9,906 bases of DNA from Bacteroidota bacterium (GTDB taxonomy: Bacteria > Bacteroidota > Bacteroidia > Bacteroidales > JAAYUG01): the NCBI GenBank assembly GCA_021812865.1, contig JAKAMP010000056.1:1-9906 (forward strand), given 5' to 3'. A program made the translations under genes and the position numbers. Position 1 is the first letter of the stretch. Each line of letters opens with the position of its first letter. A model generated the notes under the pieces. It had not been told where the DNA came from, did no database searches, and saw nothing but the letters and a program-made list of their open reading frames with translations. Below, piece after piece: positions 1 to 7,025 of the stretch.

Positions 1-2239
1 CCCACGAGGGATAGGTGGTCTGCGAGGCAATGGTATAGGCAAGCTCATTCTGTCCATTTTCGCTTAGCATGGGCAGTAGGTATTTCGTACCCAGGAAGCC
101 GGTGCTCAGGTGATCTTTTCTGTCGTGAACATTTTTAATTACGTTTTCGAGCACAGTCTCTTTCAGGTTATCGGGGGTAATACCGAACATGAAAGGCAGT
201 ACGTTCATGGTCTGTGTACGCCCGATATAATTTTTTACAGAATCAATAAAGTACTTTTTTTGGTAAGCTTCGGCAGCGCTTTTTGCCTGGTCTGTCAATA
301 TTCTCTGTTCGGTCGTGTCGTTCAGCACACCGGCCATCTTTGAAAGTAGTTTGCTGCTATAATAATAGTAAGCCGTTCCAATGGGCTTGGTGGGACTGGC
401 TTCCGCTGCAACCCAGTCGCCATACCCGCCCCAGTCCGTATTGCCGAATTCATATATGCCATCCTTGCTGTTCTTCTTCATATAATTCACCCATTTCTTC
501 ATGGCTTCATAGTTATCGGCAATGATCCTTTTATCGCCGTAAAATTCATATGTGTCGTAGGGAACCATCACCAAGGCATCGCCCCAGGCAGGTTTGGCAG
601 GACCGCCCACCACAATGGCAGGGTTCACATCGTATACATAACCGGAAGTATCCTGGCAATCGTCAATGTCCTTCAACCATTTGGCAAAGAACTGGTCCAT
701 ATTCCTGCTGTAGCAGGCCGTGGTAGCGAAAATCTGTGCATCACCCATCCATCCTAATCTTTCGTCACGCTGCGGACAATCGGTGGGCACGCTCATCATG
801 TTGCCCTTCTGGCCCCAGGTAATGTTTCTGTATATCGTATCCAGCAGGCCATTCGAGCAGGCAAACTTGCCCGAAACCGGCGCGGCAGAGTGAATCACTA
901 CGCCCGTAATGGTTGAGGTGTCGGGTTTTGATGAAAGCCCGGTGACCTGCACATATCGAAACCCGTGGTAAGTAAACTTGGGCTCCCAGGTTTCGGGCTC
1001 ACTCCCTTTCAGGATATAGACATCGATAGCTTTGGCTGACCGGAGATTTTCCTGGGCAACCGTCCCATCGGGATGCAACAGTTCGGCAAACCTCATTTCC
1101 ACCTTGTCGCCTGCCTTGCCCTGGACTTTCAGCCTTGCCCATCCCACCATGTTCTGGCCGAGATCGAACACATACGTTCCTGGTTTTGGCTGGGTAATAG
1201 AAACGGGATCCAGTTCTTCGGTGGCTTGAATTGCTGGACCCTGGTCGGCTGTCAACTGAGCCTTCATTGTATCAAGCACAGTAACCGTATTCCAGGTGGA
1301 ATCTACCAGTCCGGCATCGGCCCAGTGTGGAATTTCAAGCCTGGCATCGTAGGTTTCGCCATTATATATATGGTTGTATAGGATGGGTGAATCGGTGAAT
1401 TTCCACGATTCGTCTGAACTGATCATGGTGGATGTGCCATCGCTAAAATTGATTGCCAGCTGTGCCAGCATCCGTAAGGGGCCTTTGCTGTATGCAGCTC
1501 CACCCTGCCAGCCCAGGCCGCTGCTCCACCACATGTTGCCAAGGATCACACCCAGGGCATTGCCTCCGTCTTTCACCTGGTTAGTCACATCAAACACCTG
1601 GTATTGGATGCGGGTGGGGTAGTTGGTCCAGCCGGGAGTGAACAGGTCAAATCCCACTTTTCTGCCGTTCAGGTAAGCCTGGTAATTTCCAAGTCCAGTA
1701 ATGTATAACCTGGCGCGGGCCACGTTTTTGTCAATATTGAAGGTTTTCCTGAGGATGACCGAACGGGGGGGGAAGATATCCTTTGCTTTCTGCGCGGCAA
1801 TCCACTTGGCCTGCCAGTCTTCCTTTGCATACAGCCCGGTTTCGAACCAGTGCGGGGCGCTCCACTCGGATGCCCGGTGATTTTTATTCCAGGTACGTAC
1901 CTTCCAAAAGTATCTGCTGGCGGATTTCAGCGCAGCGCCTTCGAAAGTGATAAACTGCGACTGGCCTGATTTCACTTTTCCGCTATTCCATATATCTCCA
2001 TTGTCCTTTTCGAGCTGTCCTTCATTACTGGCAACCAGCACCTCATACGCTGTTTGCTTTGCACCACGGAGGGTGTCGGACATAGACCACGAAAAACGGG
2101 GATTCCGGGTGTCAATACCCAATGGATTTTCCTGGTACTCACACCTCAGGTTAACCGGAGCTTCCGGTTTGCTTCCGCAGGAGGATACCAGAAAGCTTCC
2201 CAGTACGAAGCTGATCAGCAGAAAATAAGGATGTTTCAT
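1..2239 (-). CDS. GH78 alpha-L-rhamnosidase, lipoprotein, C-terminus cut by window edge
   Basis: Inverting glycosidase expected to release terminal alpha-L-rhamnose from glycans outside the cytoplasm. I read 746 codons in one frame from ATG at 2239 to the left edge. Residues 1-21 form a lipoprotein signal ending in the lipobox VSSC (Cys21); the residues after it lack an obvious acidic surface-export signal. An Ig-like N-terminal domain (about 25-130) contains PLGIDTRNPRFSW, typical of GH78. The Bac_rhamnosid_N and concanavalin-like domains follow (about 150-430, with FDLGQNMVGW near 358-367). The (alpha/alpha)6 barrel starts near 435 and carries the signature TDCPQRDERLGWMGDAQ. Glu493 in RDE is the presumed general acid, and GYGDW lies near 605-609. 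The sequence stops right after TTYPSWG, just before the conserved region that supplies the general-base Glu in this family. The C-terminal beta-sandwich is also outside. It has its own leader and is not tightly linked to the HEAT-like gene upstream. Confidence 0.95.
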   Translation of the reverse strand, partial: MKHPYFLLISFVLGSFLVSSCGSKPEAPVNLRCEYQENPLGIDTRNPRFSWSMSDTLRGAKQTAYEVLVASNEGQLEKDNGDIWNSGKVKSGQSQFITFEGAALKSASRYFWKVRTWNKNHRASEWSAPHWFETGLYAKEDWQAKWIAAQKAKDIFPPRSVILRKTFNIDKNVARARLYITGLGNYQAYLNGRKVGFDLFTPGWTNYPTRIQYQVFDVTNQVKDGGNALGVILGNMWWSSGLGWQGGAAYSKGPLRMLAQLAINFSDGTSTMISSDESWKFTDSPILYNHIYNGETYDARLEIPHWADAGLVDSTWNTVTVLDTMKAQLTADQGPAIQATEELDPVSITQPKPGTYVFDLGQNMVGWARLKVQGKAGDKVEMRFAELLHPDGTVAQENLRSAKAIDVYILKGSEPETWEPKFTYHGFRYVQVTGLSSKPDTSTITGVVIHSAAPVSGKFACSNGLLDTIYRNITWGQKGNMMSVPTDCPQRDERLGWMGDAQIFATTACYSRNMDQFFAKWLKDIDDCQDTSGYVYDVNPAIVVGGPAKPAWGDALVMVPYDTYEFYGDKRIIADNYEAMKKWVNYMKKNSKDGIYEFGNTDWGGYGDWVAAEASPTKPIGTAYYYYSSKLLSKMAGVLNDTTEQRILTDQAKSAAEAYQKKYFIDSVKNYIGRTQTMNVLPFMFGITPDNLKETVLENVIKNVHDRKDHLSTGFLGTKYLLPMLSENGQNELAYTIASQTTYPSW

Positions 2240-2259
2240 GATAAATAATGTTGGTAAGG

Positions 2260-2267
2260 TAAAGGTA
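2260..2267 (-). promoter_or_regulatory. possible -7 promoter element for GH78 gene
   Basis: On the minus strand this reads TACCTTTA, one mismatch from the Bacteroidota -7 consensus TAnnTTTG. It lies about 20 bp before the GH78 start codon. I see no good TTTG -33 element at the usual 19-21 bp spacing, so the assignment is weak. Confidence 0.25.
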
Positions 2268-2381
2268 GCAATTCTTTGATATGGTGTACATGTTAATTAC
2301 CATGGAATAGCGGAGAAAATCACAATCCAGTTTTACAGGCACCTGCATGGCTTGGAGTTGCCATGGAAAGCGCCGTCATTT

Positions 2382-2453
2382 CTTGTATGCAAGTGCTTGT
2401 ATAGATCACCTGAAAAGATATATATACAACTATAATGACATGTATATACAAGT
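2382..2453. promoter_or_regulatory. cluster of palindromic operator-like sites
   Basis: Four related sequences occur within 72 bp. They are CTTGTATGCAAG (2382-2393), the half site CTTGTAT (2396-2402), TATATACAA (2421-2429) and the 16-bp near-palindrome ACATGTATATACAAGT (2438-2453, seven of eight base pairs symmetric). The shared core TTGTATATACAA resembles operators of GntR-type sugar regulators; Bacillus AraR, for example, binds ATTTGTACGTACAAAT. The sites lie 143-214 bp upstream of the GH78 start codon and are the only such block I found in the window. The assignment to a regulator family is inference, because A/T-rich DNA readily forms short palindromes. Confidence 0.4.
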
Positions 2454-2579
2454 AATATTCATATAGCAGAAACCAATACAATGATCAGTTCAAATGCAAG
2501 AGATGGGCGCCATCCCTGTCGGTTCGCCCTTCGCCACTGTTTAACTGGCAATGATGGGCTGAGGGAATTTATCAGTAAT

Positions 2580-3191
2580 TCATCGACTTTCCCACTCTCC
2601 CTTTCGTATTTCCCTGGAAAGTGTTTTGATGTACTGAAGAGGCTTCTTGGGGTATCCATATATATCCTTCTCCAGTCCTTCTTCCAGGGCTGCCAGCAAT
2701 TCGTTCCTGATCCCAGGCTCCTTTCTTGATATTCGGAAAAGGATTTCCATGGAATAGTACCGTATGGCAATCGCTTCTTCTGATGAATTCATCCACCCGA
2801 AACAGGTATCGATAAGGTATCCGCGCTGCACGGGGGTAAGGTGAAGTTTCGTTCTCGACAGGAACCTCAGCATGCCCCGCCTGATGCCCACAATCCTGAA
2901 TTCTGTCAGCTTCCTGATCGTTTCATCGAGAAAGGGTTTTATCAGCGCGGGATGCTTCTCTGCACTTTCATCCACCACTCGCGCAGCCCGCATGGACAGC
3001 GGATATTCATCCCGCATCATCAGTTCCCATGCCTCTTCAAAGAGGGCAGAATCTGCAGCAATGACCGAATTAGCCATATCGGCCACAGCCCGCGAACTGT
3101 CCACCAGGATGGATTCAATCATCGATTCTTTTTTCTTTTTCATCGGAGAAGCAATTATTTTCAGTGTGCCTGAGGAACTTTCAAACATCAT
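2580..3191 (-). CDS. HEAT-like alpha-solenoid protein, function unknown
   Basis: A protein of 203 residues that is almost entirely helical and charged, with no signal peptide, membrane segment or catalytic motif I can recognise, so it is probably cytoplasmic. Successive helix pairs are visible, for example around SMRAARVVDESAEKHPALI, GIRRGMLRFLSR and AIRYYSMEILFRIS, with spacing like HEAT or armadillo repeats. These usually form binding scaffolds. The start is uncertain: two adjacent ATGs open the frame at 3191 and 3188, and a third at 3143 precedes a Lys-rich stretch (MKKKKESM) and may be the true start. It is divergent from the oxidoreductase gene and faces toward GH78, separated from it by 340 bp. 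No specific role in sugar use can be claimed; it may be an unrelated resident of this region. Confidence 0.8.
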   Translation of the reverse strand: MMFESSSGTLKIIASPMKKKKESMIESILVDSSRAVADMANSVIAADSALFEEAWELMMRDEYPLSMRAARVVDESAEKHPALIKPFLDETIRKLTEFRIVGIRRGMLRFLSRTKLHLTPVQRGYLIDTCFGWMNSSEEAIAIRYYSMEILFRISRKEPGIRNELLAALEEGLEKDIYGYPKKPLQYIKTLSREIRKGEWESR

Positions 3192-3222
3192 AATAAATGA
3201 GAAGATGTATTCTTTCCTATAT

Positions 3223-3230
3223 CAAAATTA
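3223..3230 (-). promoter_or_regulatory. -7 promoter element for the HEAT-like gene
   Basis: The minus strand reads TAATTTTG, an exact match to the Bacteroidota TAnnTTTG element, 31 bp before the first ATG of the HEAT-like gene. A leader of about 25 nt would result. No clear -33 TTTG is present at normal spacing. Confidence 0.4.
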
Positions 3231-3293
3231 GTATTCAGAATTCAATCCATATAGAATTTGCCTTTCAAAATGGGACAAACAAGCAGAAAATAT

Positions 3294-3301
3294 TATCTTT
3301 C
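3294..3301 (+). promoter_or_regulatory. possible -7 element for the oxidoreductase-GH43 pair
   Basis: TATCTTTC differs from TAnnTTTG at the last base and lies 20 bp before the oxidoreductase ATG, giving a short A/T-rich leader. The -33 element is not evident. It shares the 130-bp divergent region (3192-3321) with the promoter of the HEAT-like gene. An inverted repeat AATTC/GAATT with a 10-bp spacer around 3238-3259 could be a protein site but is short. Confidence 0.25.
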
Positions 3302-3321
3302 GCTATCAAATCTGACAGGCT

Positions 3322-4473
3322 ATGAACAGGAAACTCAAAATGGGACTGGTGGGAGGAGGGACAGGTTCCTTTATCGGCAAAGTGCACCACATCGCCGCCC
3401 TTATCGATAACGAAATTGAACTGGTCTGCGGGGCATTTAGCAGCAATCCACAGGTGTCTATGGAGTCAGGTCCTGCCTATAAATTGCCCGGCAACAGGGT
3501 GTATGCCAGGTATACAGACATGTTCGCCGGCGAGAAGCGCCTGCCCGAAAGCGAGCGCATGGATTTTGTGGCAATTGTCACGCCTAACCATCTGCATTTC
3601 GATCCCGCCAGGCTGGCATTGCAGAATGGATTTCATGTGGTCTGCGACAAACCTATGACATTCAACCTGACTGAGGCAATGGAATTGCAGCATATAGTTG
3701 AACAATCGGGTTTGCAGTTCGCTCTTACCCATACCTACACCGGCTATCCCATGGTGAAAGAAGCAAGGCAAATCATAAAATCCGGGAAGCTTGGGAATAT
3801 CAGGAAAATCCTCGTGGAATACACCCAGGGATGGCTTTCTACCCTGCAGGAAGAAGCCGGCAACCGGCAGGCCACCTGGAGATCGGATCCTGCGCGTGCG
3901 GGTGCAGCCTGTACCATGGGCGACATTGGTGTGCATGCTTTCAATCTCGCTGAATATATTACCGGCCTGCGTGTAACGGAGCTCTGTGCCGACCTATCCA
4001 CTCTCGTTGAAGGACGCAGGCTCGATGATGACGGGGCCGTACTGCTTCGTTTCAATAACGGGGCAAGAGGTGTGCTGGTCGACAGCCAGGTATGCGCCGG
4101 TGATGAGAACGATCTCCGCATCCGGGTATTCGGTGAGCATGGCGGACTGGAATGGCGGCAGATGGAGCCTAATACCCTGGTACTCAAATGGCTCAATAAA
4201 AGCGCTGAAATTCTCCGCACCGGCGTGGGAAATCTGTCGGAAGAGGCCTTGGCCCATATACGTATCCCAGCAGGCCATCCCGAGGGTTATCTCGAGGCAT
4301 TCGCCAATATCTATAGGAATTTTGCTTATGCCATCAGGGCAGCACAGGCCGGGAAACATCCCAACCCGGTATTCGATTTTCCAACCGTGCGGGACGGGGT
4401 AAGGGGTATGGCTTTCATCGAAAAATCGGTTGAATCGTCCAGAAGCAGGGACAAATGGTTGACTTTAAAGTAG
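3322..4473 (+). CDS. Gfo/Idh/MocA-family NAD(P)-dependent oxidoreductase
   Basis: A 383-residue cytoplasmic dehydrogenase of the family that oxidises or reduces sugars, inositols and related polyols. The N-terminal Rossmann fold opens with GLVGGGTGSFIG (8-19), the dinucleotide-binding loop. TPNHLH (87-92) ends the nucleotide pocket, and CDKPM (108-112) contains the Lys110 expected in the catalytic site. GDIGVH (200-205) supplies the Asp/His pair (Asp201, His205) typical of the active family. There is no signal peptide, so it would act after import of the sugar. The GH43 gene starts 27 bp after its stop, so the two are very likely one operon, which suggests a substrate linked to what GH43 or its partners release. 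The exact substrate cannot be read from the sequence. It is complete and of normal length for the family. The start at 3322 is the only ATG that keeps the whole Rossmann strand. Confidence 0.93.
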   Translation: MNRKLKMGLVGGGTGSFIGKVHHIAALIDNEIELVCGAFSSNPQVSMESGPAYKLPGNRVYARYTDMFAGEKRLPESERMDFVAIVTPNHLHFDPARLALQNGFHVVCDKPMTFNLTEAMELQHIVEQSGLQFALTHTYTGYPMVKEARQIIKSGKLGNIRKILVEYTQGWLSTLQEEAGNRQATWRSDPARAGAACTMGDIGVHAFNLAEYITGLRVTELCADLSTLVEGRRLDDDGAVLLRFNNGARGVLVDSQVCAGDENDLRIRVFGEHGGLEWRQMEPNTLVLKWLNKSAEILRTGVGNLSEEALAHIRIPAGHPEGYLEAFANIYRNFAYAIRAAQAGKHPNPVFDFPTVRDGVRGMAFIEKSVESSRSRDKWLTLK

Positions 4474-4500
4474 AAGTTCATCACAAATTATAAATGCACC

Positions 4501-6090
4501 ATGAACAAGAGGTTTTTCCTTACATGGTTGGCGGCCGGACTGATGCTGGCTGCACCAATCAGCGCCCAGCAGACCGGGTACGCCAACCCCGTCATTCCTG
4601 GATTTTATCCCGATCCCAGCATCTGCAGGGTGGGAGAGGATTTCTACCTGGTGAACAGCTCTTTTGAGTTTTTCCCTGGCGTGCCCATCTTTCATAGTCG
4701 CGACCTGGTACACTGGAATCAGATCGGGTACTGCCTTACGCGGGATAAACAACTTCCGCTGCAACGTGTGCAGGCCTCGGGTGGCATTTATGCGCCTACC
4801 ATACGCTACCATAATGGGGTATTCTATATGGTCACCACCAATGTAAACCATGGAGGGAACTTCTTCGTAACGGCTACCGATCCCGCCGGCGAGTGGTCCG
4901 ATCCCGTGTACCTCGACCAGGGAGGCATTGATCCTTCCCTGTTTTTCGATGACGACGGCAAAGTATACCTCGCCAGCAACGGTGGACCCGATGGGATATA
5001 CCAATCGGAAATCGATATCAAAACCGGTAAACGGCTGACCGATATCCATCATATCTGGAGCGGCACGGGAGGAAGATATCCCGAAGGACCACATCTCTAC
5101 AAGATGAAGGACTATTATTACCTGATGATTGCCGAGGGCGGAACGGAATACGGGCATATGGAAACCATTGCACGGAGTAAAAGCCCCTGGGGCCCATTTG
5201 AATCCAATCCGGGCAATCCCATTCTCACTCACAGGAACAAAATCAACCAGAATAATCCCATCCAGGGAACAGGTCATGCCGATATGGTGCAGGCAAAGGA
5301 CGGCAGCTGGTGGCTGGTGTGCCTGGCCTTCCGGGCTGTATCAGGCAACTGGCACCACCTGGGTAGGGAAACATACATGGCGCCTGTGGAATGGAATAAA
5401 GAGGGCTGGCCGGTTGTCAATAAAACGGGATCGGTTTTCATGGATATGAAGGTAAAAACCCTTCCTCAGGATAAAGGTAAAATTGAAAAGGTGCGCGATG
5501 ATTTCGATGCACCGGCCTTGTCCCTGGAATGGAATTACCTCAGGAATCCTGAACAACAAAACTATTCACTCTCGGATCGCAAGGGATGGCTCATGCTGAA
5601 AGGAACCACCGAAAGCATTGACTCCTCTTCATCGCCCACCTTTATAGGAAGGCGTCAGCAGCATTTCAACTGCTCCGCTTCTGCTTTCATTCAGTTCGAG
5701 CCGGCATCGGGAAATGAGGCCGGGCTCACCTGTTACATGAGTCCCTCTCACCATTATGAGGTTTTTATCGGGGCCGATGACCAGGGGAAATTCATACAGA
5801 CCAGGTATACCATTGGATCCGTGAGGGCATTCGGTAAACGGCTGGCCTTGCATTCTTCTCAGGCAATTTTGAAGATCATAGCTGACAAACTGTACTACCG
5901 GCTGCTTGCTTCGGTAGATAACGGTGTTTCATACTCCGAACTGGGGAAGGTCGAAACCAGGTACCTGTCCTCCGAAGTGGCCGGCGGATTCACAGGCGTA
6001 TATTTCGGGCTTTACAACACCACCCGCGAGGGCGTTACACAGGCACCTGCATACATTGACTGGTTCGACTATCAGCCAACGGAAGAATAG
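4501..6090 (+). CDS. secreted GH43 glycosidase (xylosidase/arabinofuranosidase type)
   Basis: An inverting glycosidase of 529 residues, expected to remove arabinofuranose or xylose residues in the periplasm. Residues 1-22 are a type I signal peptide with probable cleavage at ISA/QQ; there is no lipobox Cys. The five-bladed propeller (about 28-320) has all three GH43 acidic residues: Asp38 in GFYPDPS (base), Asp144 in GIDPSLFFDDDG (pKa modulator) and Glu195 in PEGPHL (acid). His259 in GHADMV matches the conserved pore histidine. The C-terminal beta-sandwich (about 331-525, from VRDDFD to YIDWFDY) matches the GH43_C2 type found in xylosidase-like subfamilies. The motif LVNSSFEFFPGVPIFHSRDL suggests the subfamily 10-12 group, but I cannot separate arabinofuranosidase from xylosidase by eye. 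It is the second gene of the pair with the upstream oxidoreductase. Confidence 0.95.
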   Translation: MNKRFFLTWLAAGLMLAAPISAQQTGYANPVIPGFYPDPSICRVGEDFYLVNSSFEFFPGVPIFHSRDLVHWNQIGYCLTRDKQLPLQRVQASGGIYAPTIRYHNGVFYMVTTNVNHGGNFFVTATDPAGEWSDPVYLDQGGIDPSLFFDDDGKVYLASNGGPDGIYQSEIDIKTGKRLTDIHHIWSGTGGRYPEGPHLYKMKDYYYLMIAEGGTEYGHMETIARSKSPWGPFESNPGNPILTHRNKINQNNPIQGTGHADMVQAKDGSWWLVCLAFRAVSGNWHHLGRETYMAPVEWNKEGWPVVNKTGSVFMDMKVKTLPQDKGKIEKVRDDFDAPALSLEWNYLRNPEQQNYSLSDRKGWLMLKGTTESIDSSSSPTFIGRRQQHFNCSASAFIQFEPASGNEAGLTCYMSPSHHYEVFIGADDQGKFIQTRYTIGSVRAFGKRLALHSSQAILKIIADKLYYRLLASVDNGVSYSELGKVETRYLSSEVAGGFTGVYFGLYNTTREGVTQAPAYIDWFDYQPTEE

Positions 6091-6099
6091 AACGGGGAA

Positions 6100-6118
6100 G
6101 TCTTTCCATTGAAAAGAC
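6100..6118 (+). terminator. weak hairpin after GH43 gene
   Basis: A 6-bp stem GTCTTT/AAAGAC closes a 7-nt loop 10 bp after the GH43 stop codon. There is no T-run directly after the stem and the stem is A/T-rich, so it would be a weak intrinsic terminator at best. The run TTTTTT at about 6150 is too far away to belong to it. The rest of the 284-bp gap up to 6374 shows no gene. Confidence 0.2.
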
Positions 6119-6347
6119 GTTGCCAATCGGTTGCCAGACAAGGGCTTAAATTTTTTATCATAGCAACAATATATCTCCAACCACAGCCTGCGGTATAGTT
6201 AAGCGCAGCAGAAACCCTGTACACCTGTAGTCAAGCCAATAGTCAATGGCAGGAAGTGAAAAGCACTGAAAAGTTCCAGAGCGTAAAAATTTCTGAACAA
6301 ATCTTCCGATTTTCAGGAGATGACCTCTTCTATCCCCGTTTCTTGTA

Positions 6348-6355
6348 TAAGTTTG
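6348..6355 (+). promoter_or_regulatory. -7 promoter element for the DUF3267-like gene
   Basis: TAAGTTTG matches the Bacteroidota TAnnTTTG element exactly and ends 19 bp before the ATG at 6375. A -33 TTTG is not clear; TTTTC at 6310-6314 is somewhat too far upstream. With the 284-bp gap before it, this suggests that the gene is transcribed separately from the GH43 pair. Confidence 0.4.
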
Positions 6356-6374
6356 TATTTCAAAATAACCTTTC

Positions 6375-7025
6375 ATGCGGATTGACTATAGGGAGCTGGA
6401 GAATTCAAGCAGGTACAGCAAGATTATGGAAGTATCTCATGAGGAGCTGCTGTATTGGGTCAGCGACCATATCAGGCCCGAAAACCTGCCCATGCGGATT
6501 TTTTACCTGCTGAACCTCCCTATGTTGGCATATATTTTTTATAAGCTTTACTTCATCATATTTGTCGCCCCGCTGAACTGGTTCTACCTTACCAGCATCA
6601 TTATGATTTCGGTGCTGGCCTTTGTAATTATCGTTATTCCGCTGCACGAGCTCATTCATGCCGCCTCATTCCTGGCAATGGGGGCAAAGAAGGTGAGTAT
6701 TCACGCCCAATGGAACAAAATGCTTTTCTATGCCATCGCCGATAAATATGTACTGAACGGGAAGGAGTTTACCTTGCTGGCGCTTTTACCGTTTCTGGTG
6801 ATCAATGCTTTGCTTACTGCAGGAATTGTCTTCTGGCGGGGGGAATTAAGGGTGATTGCTGTGGTATTCCTTTTCCTGCACCTGACCGGCTGCATAGGCG
6901 ACTTCGCCCTGCTTGGTTACATCTGTGGAAACCGTAAAAAAAGAATCCTGAATTACGACGACCGGGAGAAGGGATTGAGCTATTTTTATATAGAAATAGG
7001 CAATGAAGTGCAGGCAGAAGGTTAA
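6375..7025 (+). CDS. DUF3267-type membrane protein, putative zinc peptidase
   Basis: A 216-residue integral membrane protein. Four hydrophobic segments are visible: about 43-64, 68-90, 132-153 and 158-182. The end of the second carries HELIHA (91-96), an HExxH zinc motif with His91, Glu92 and His95. The fourth contains TGCIGDFALLGYI, where Asp176 could be a third zinc ligand as in site-2-protease-like enzymes. This pattern fits DUF3267, annotated in family databases as a putative zincin peptidase whose substrates are largely unknown. The soluble N-terminus (1-40) and C-terminus (about 185-216) are charged and probably cytoplasmic. Its own promoter-like element precedes it. Its stop overlaps the stop of the convergent methyltransferase gene. 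No partner such as an anti-sigma factor or a small substrate protein lies beside it. The active-site reading is by motif only. Confidence 0.85.
   Translation: MRIDYRELENSSRYSKIMEVSHEELLYWVSDHIRPENLPMRIFYLLNLPMLAYIFYKLYFIIFVAPLNWFYLTSIIMISVLAFVIIVIPLHELIHAASFLAMGAKKVSIHAQWNKMLFYAIADKYVLNGKEFTLLALLPFLVINALLTAGIVFWRGELRVIAVVFLFLHLTGCIGDFALLGYICGNRKKRILNYDDREKGLSYFYIEIGNEVQAEG

Larger units (their letters stand above)
2240..2579. other. 340-bp intergenic region upstream of GH78 gene
   Basis: No convincing gene is present. From the GH78 side it holds a possible -7 element (2260-2267), a short inverted repeat ATGGT/ACCAT (2281-2303) and an A/T-rich block at 2381-2453 with repeated palindromic TTGTATATACAA-like sequences. 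Near the end of the HEAT-like gene is a G/C-rich patch (2502-2530) that can form a short hairpin, GATGG-GCG-CCATC, but no T-run follows it, so it is a poor terminator candidate. Its length and contents suggest that GH78 expression is controlled here. Confidence 0.6.

Noticed and set aside
2502..2530. A G/C-rich hairpin downstream of the HEAT-like gene as terminator
   Set aside because: The stem is only 5 bp with a competing pairing, and no T-run follows on either strand.
2300..2757. An 11-bp repeat CCATGGAATAG at 2300-2310 and 2747-2757
   Set aside because: One copy is inside a coding region, and repeats of this length are expected by chance in about 10 kb.
2459..2770. A 103-codon minus-strand frame running past the end of the HEAT-like gene
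   Set aside because: It overlaps the HEAT-like gene in another frame and has no domain. I considered a frameshifted extension of the HEAT-like protein, but the normal frame ends cleanly at 2580.
3466..4359. Several minus-strand open frames of 120-158 codons opposite the oxidoreductase
   Set aside because: They overlap each other and the clear Gfo/Idh/MocA gene, and their translations are low in recognisable structure.
4465..5277. A 270-codon open frame on the minus strand opposite GH43
   Set aside because: It lies fully antisense to a well-conserved GH43 gene with all catalytic residues, and its translation has no recognisable domain. Such frames are common shadows in moderately G/C-rich DNA.
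6158..6376. A 72-codon minus-strand frame in the gap after GH43
   Set aside because: It has no recognisable motif and no promoter-like sequence, and it overlaps the likely promoter of the next gene.
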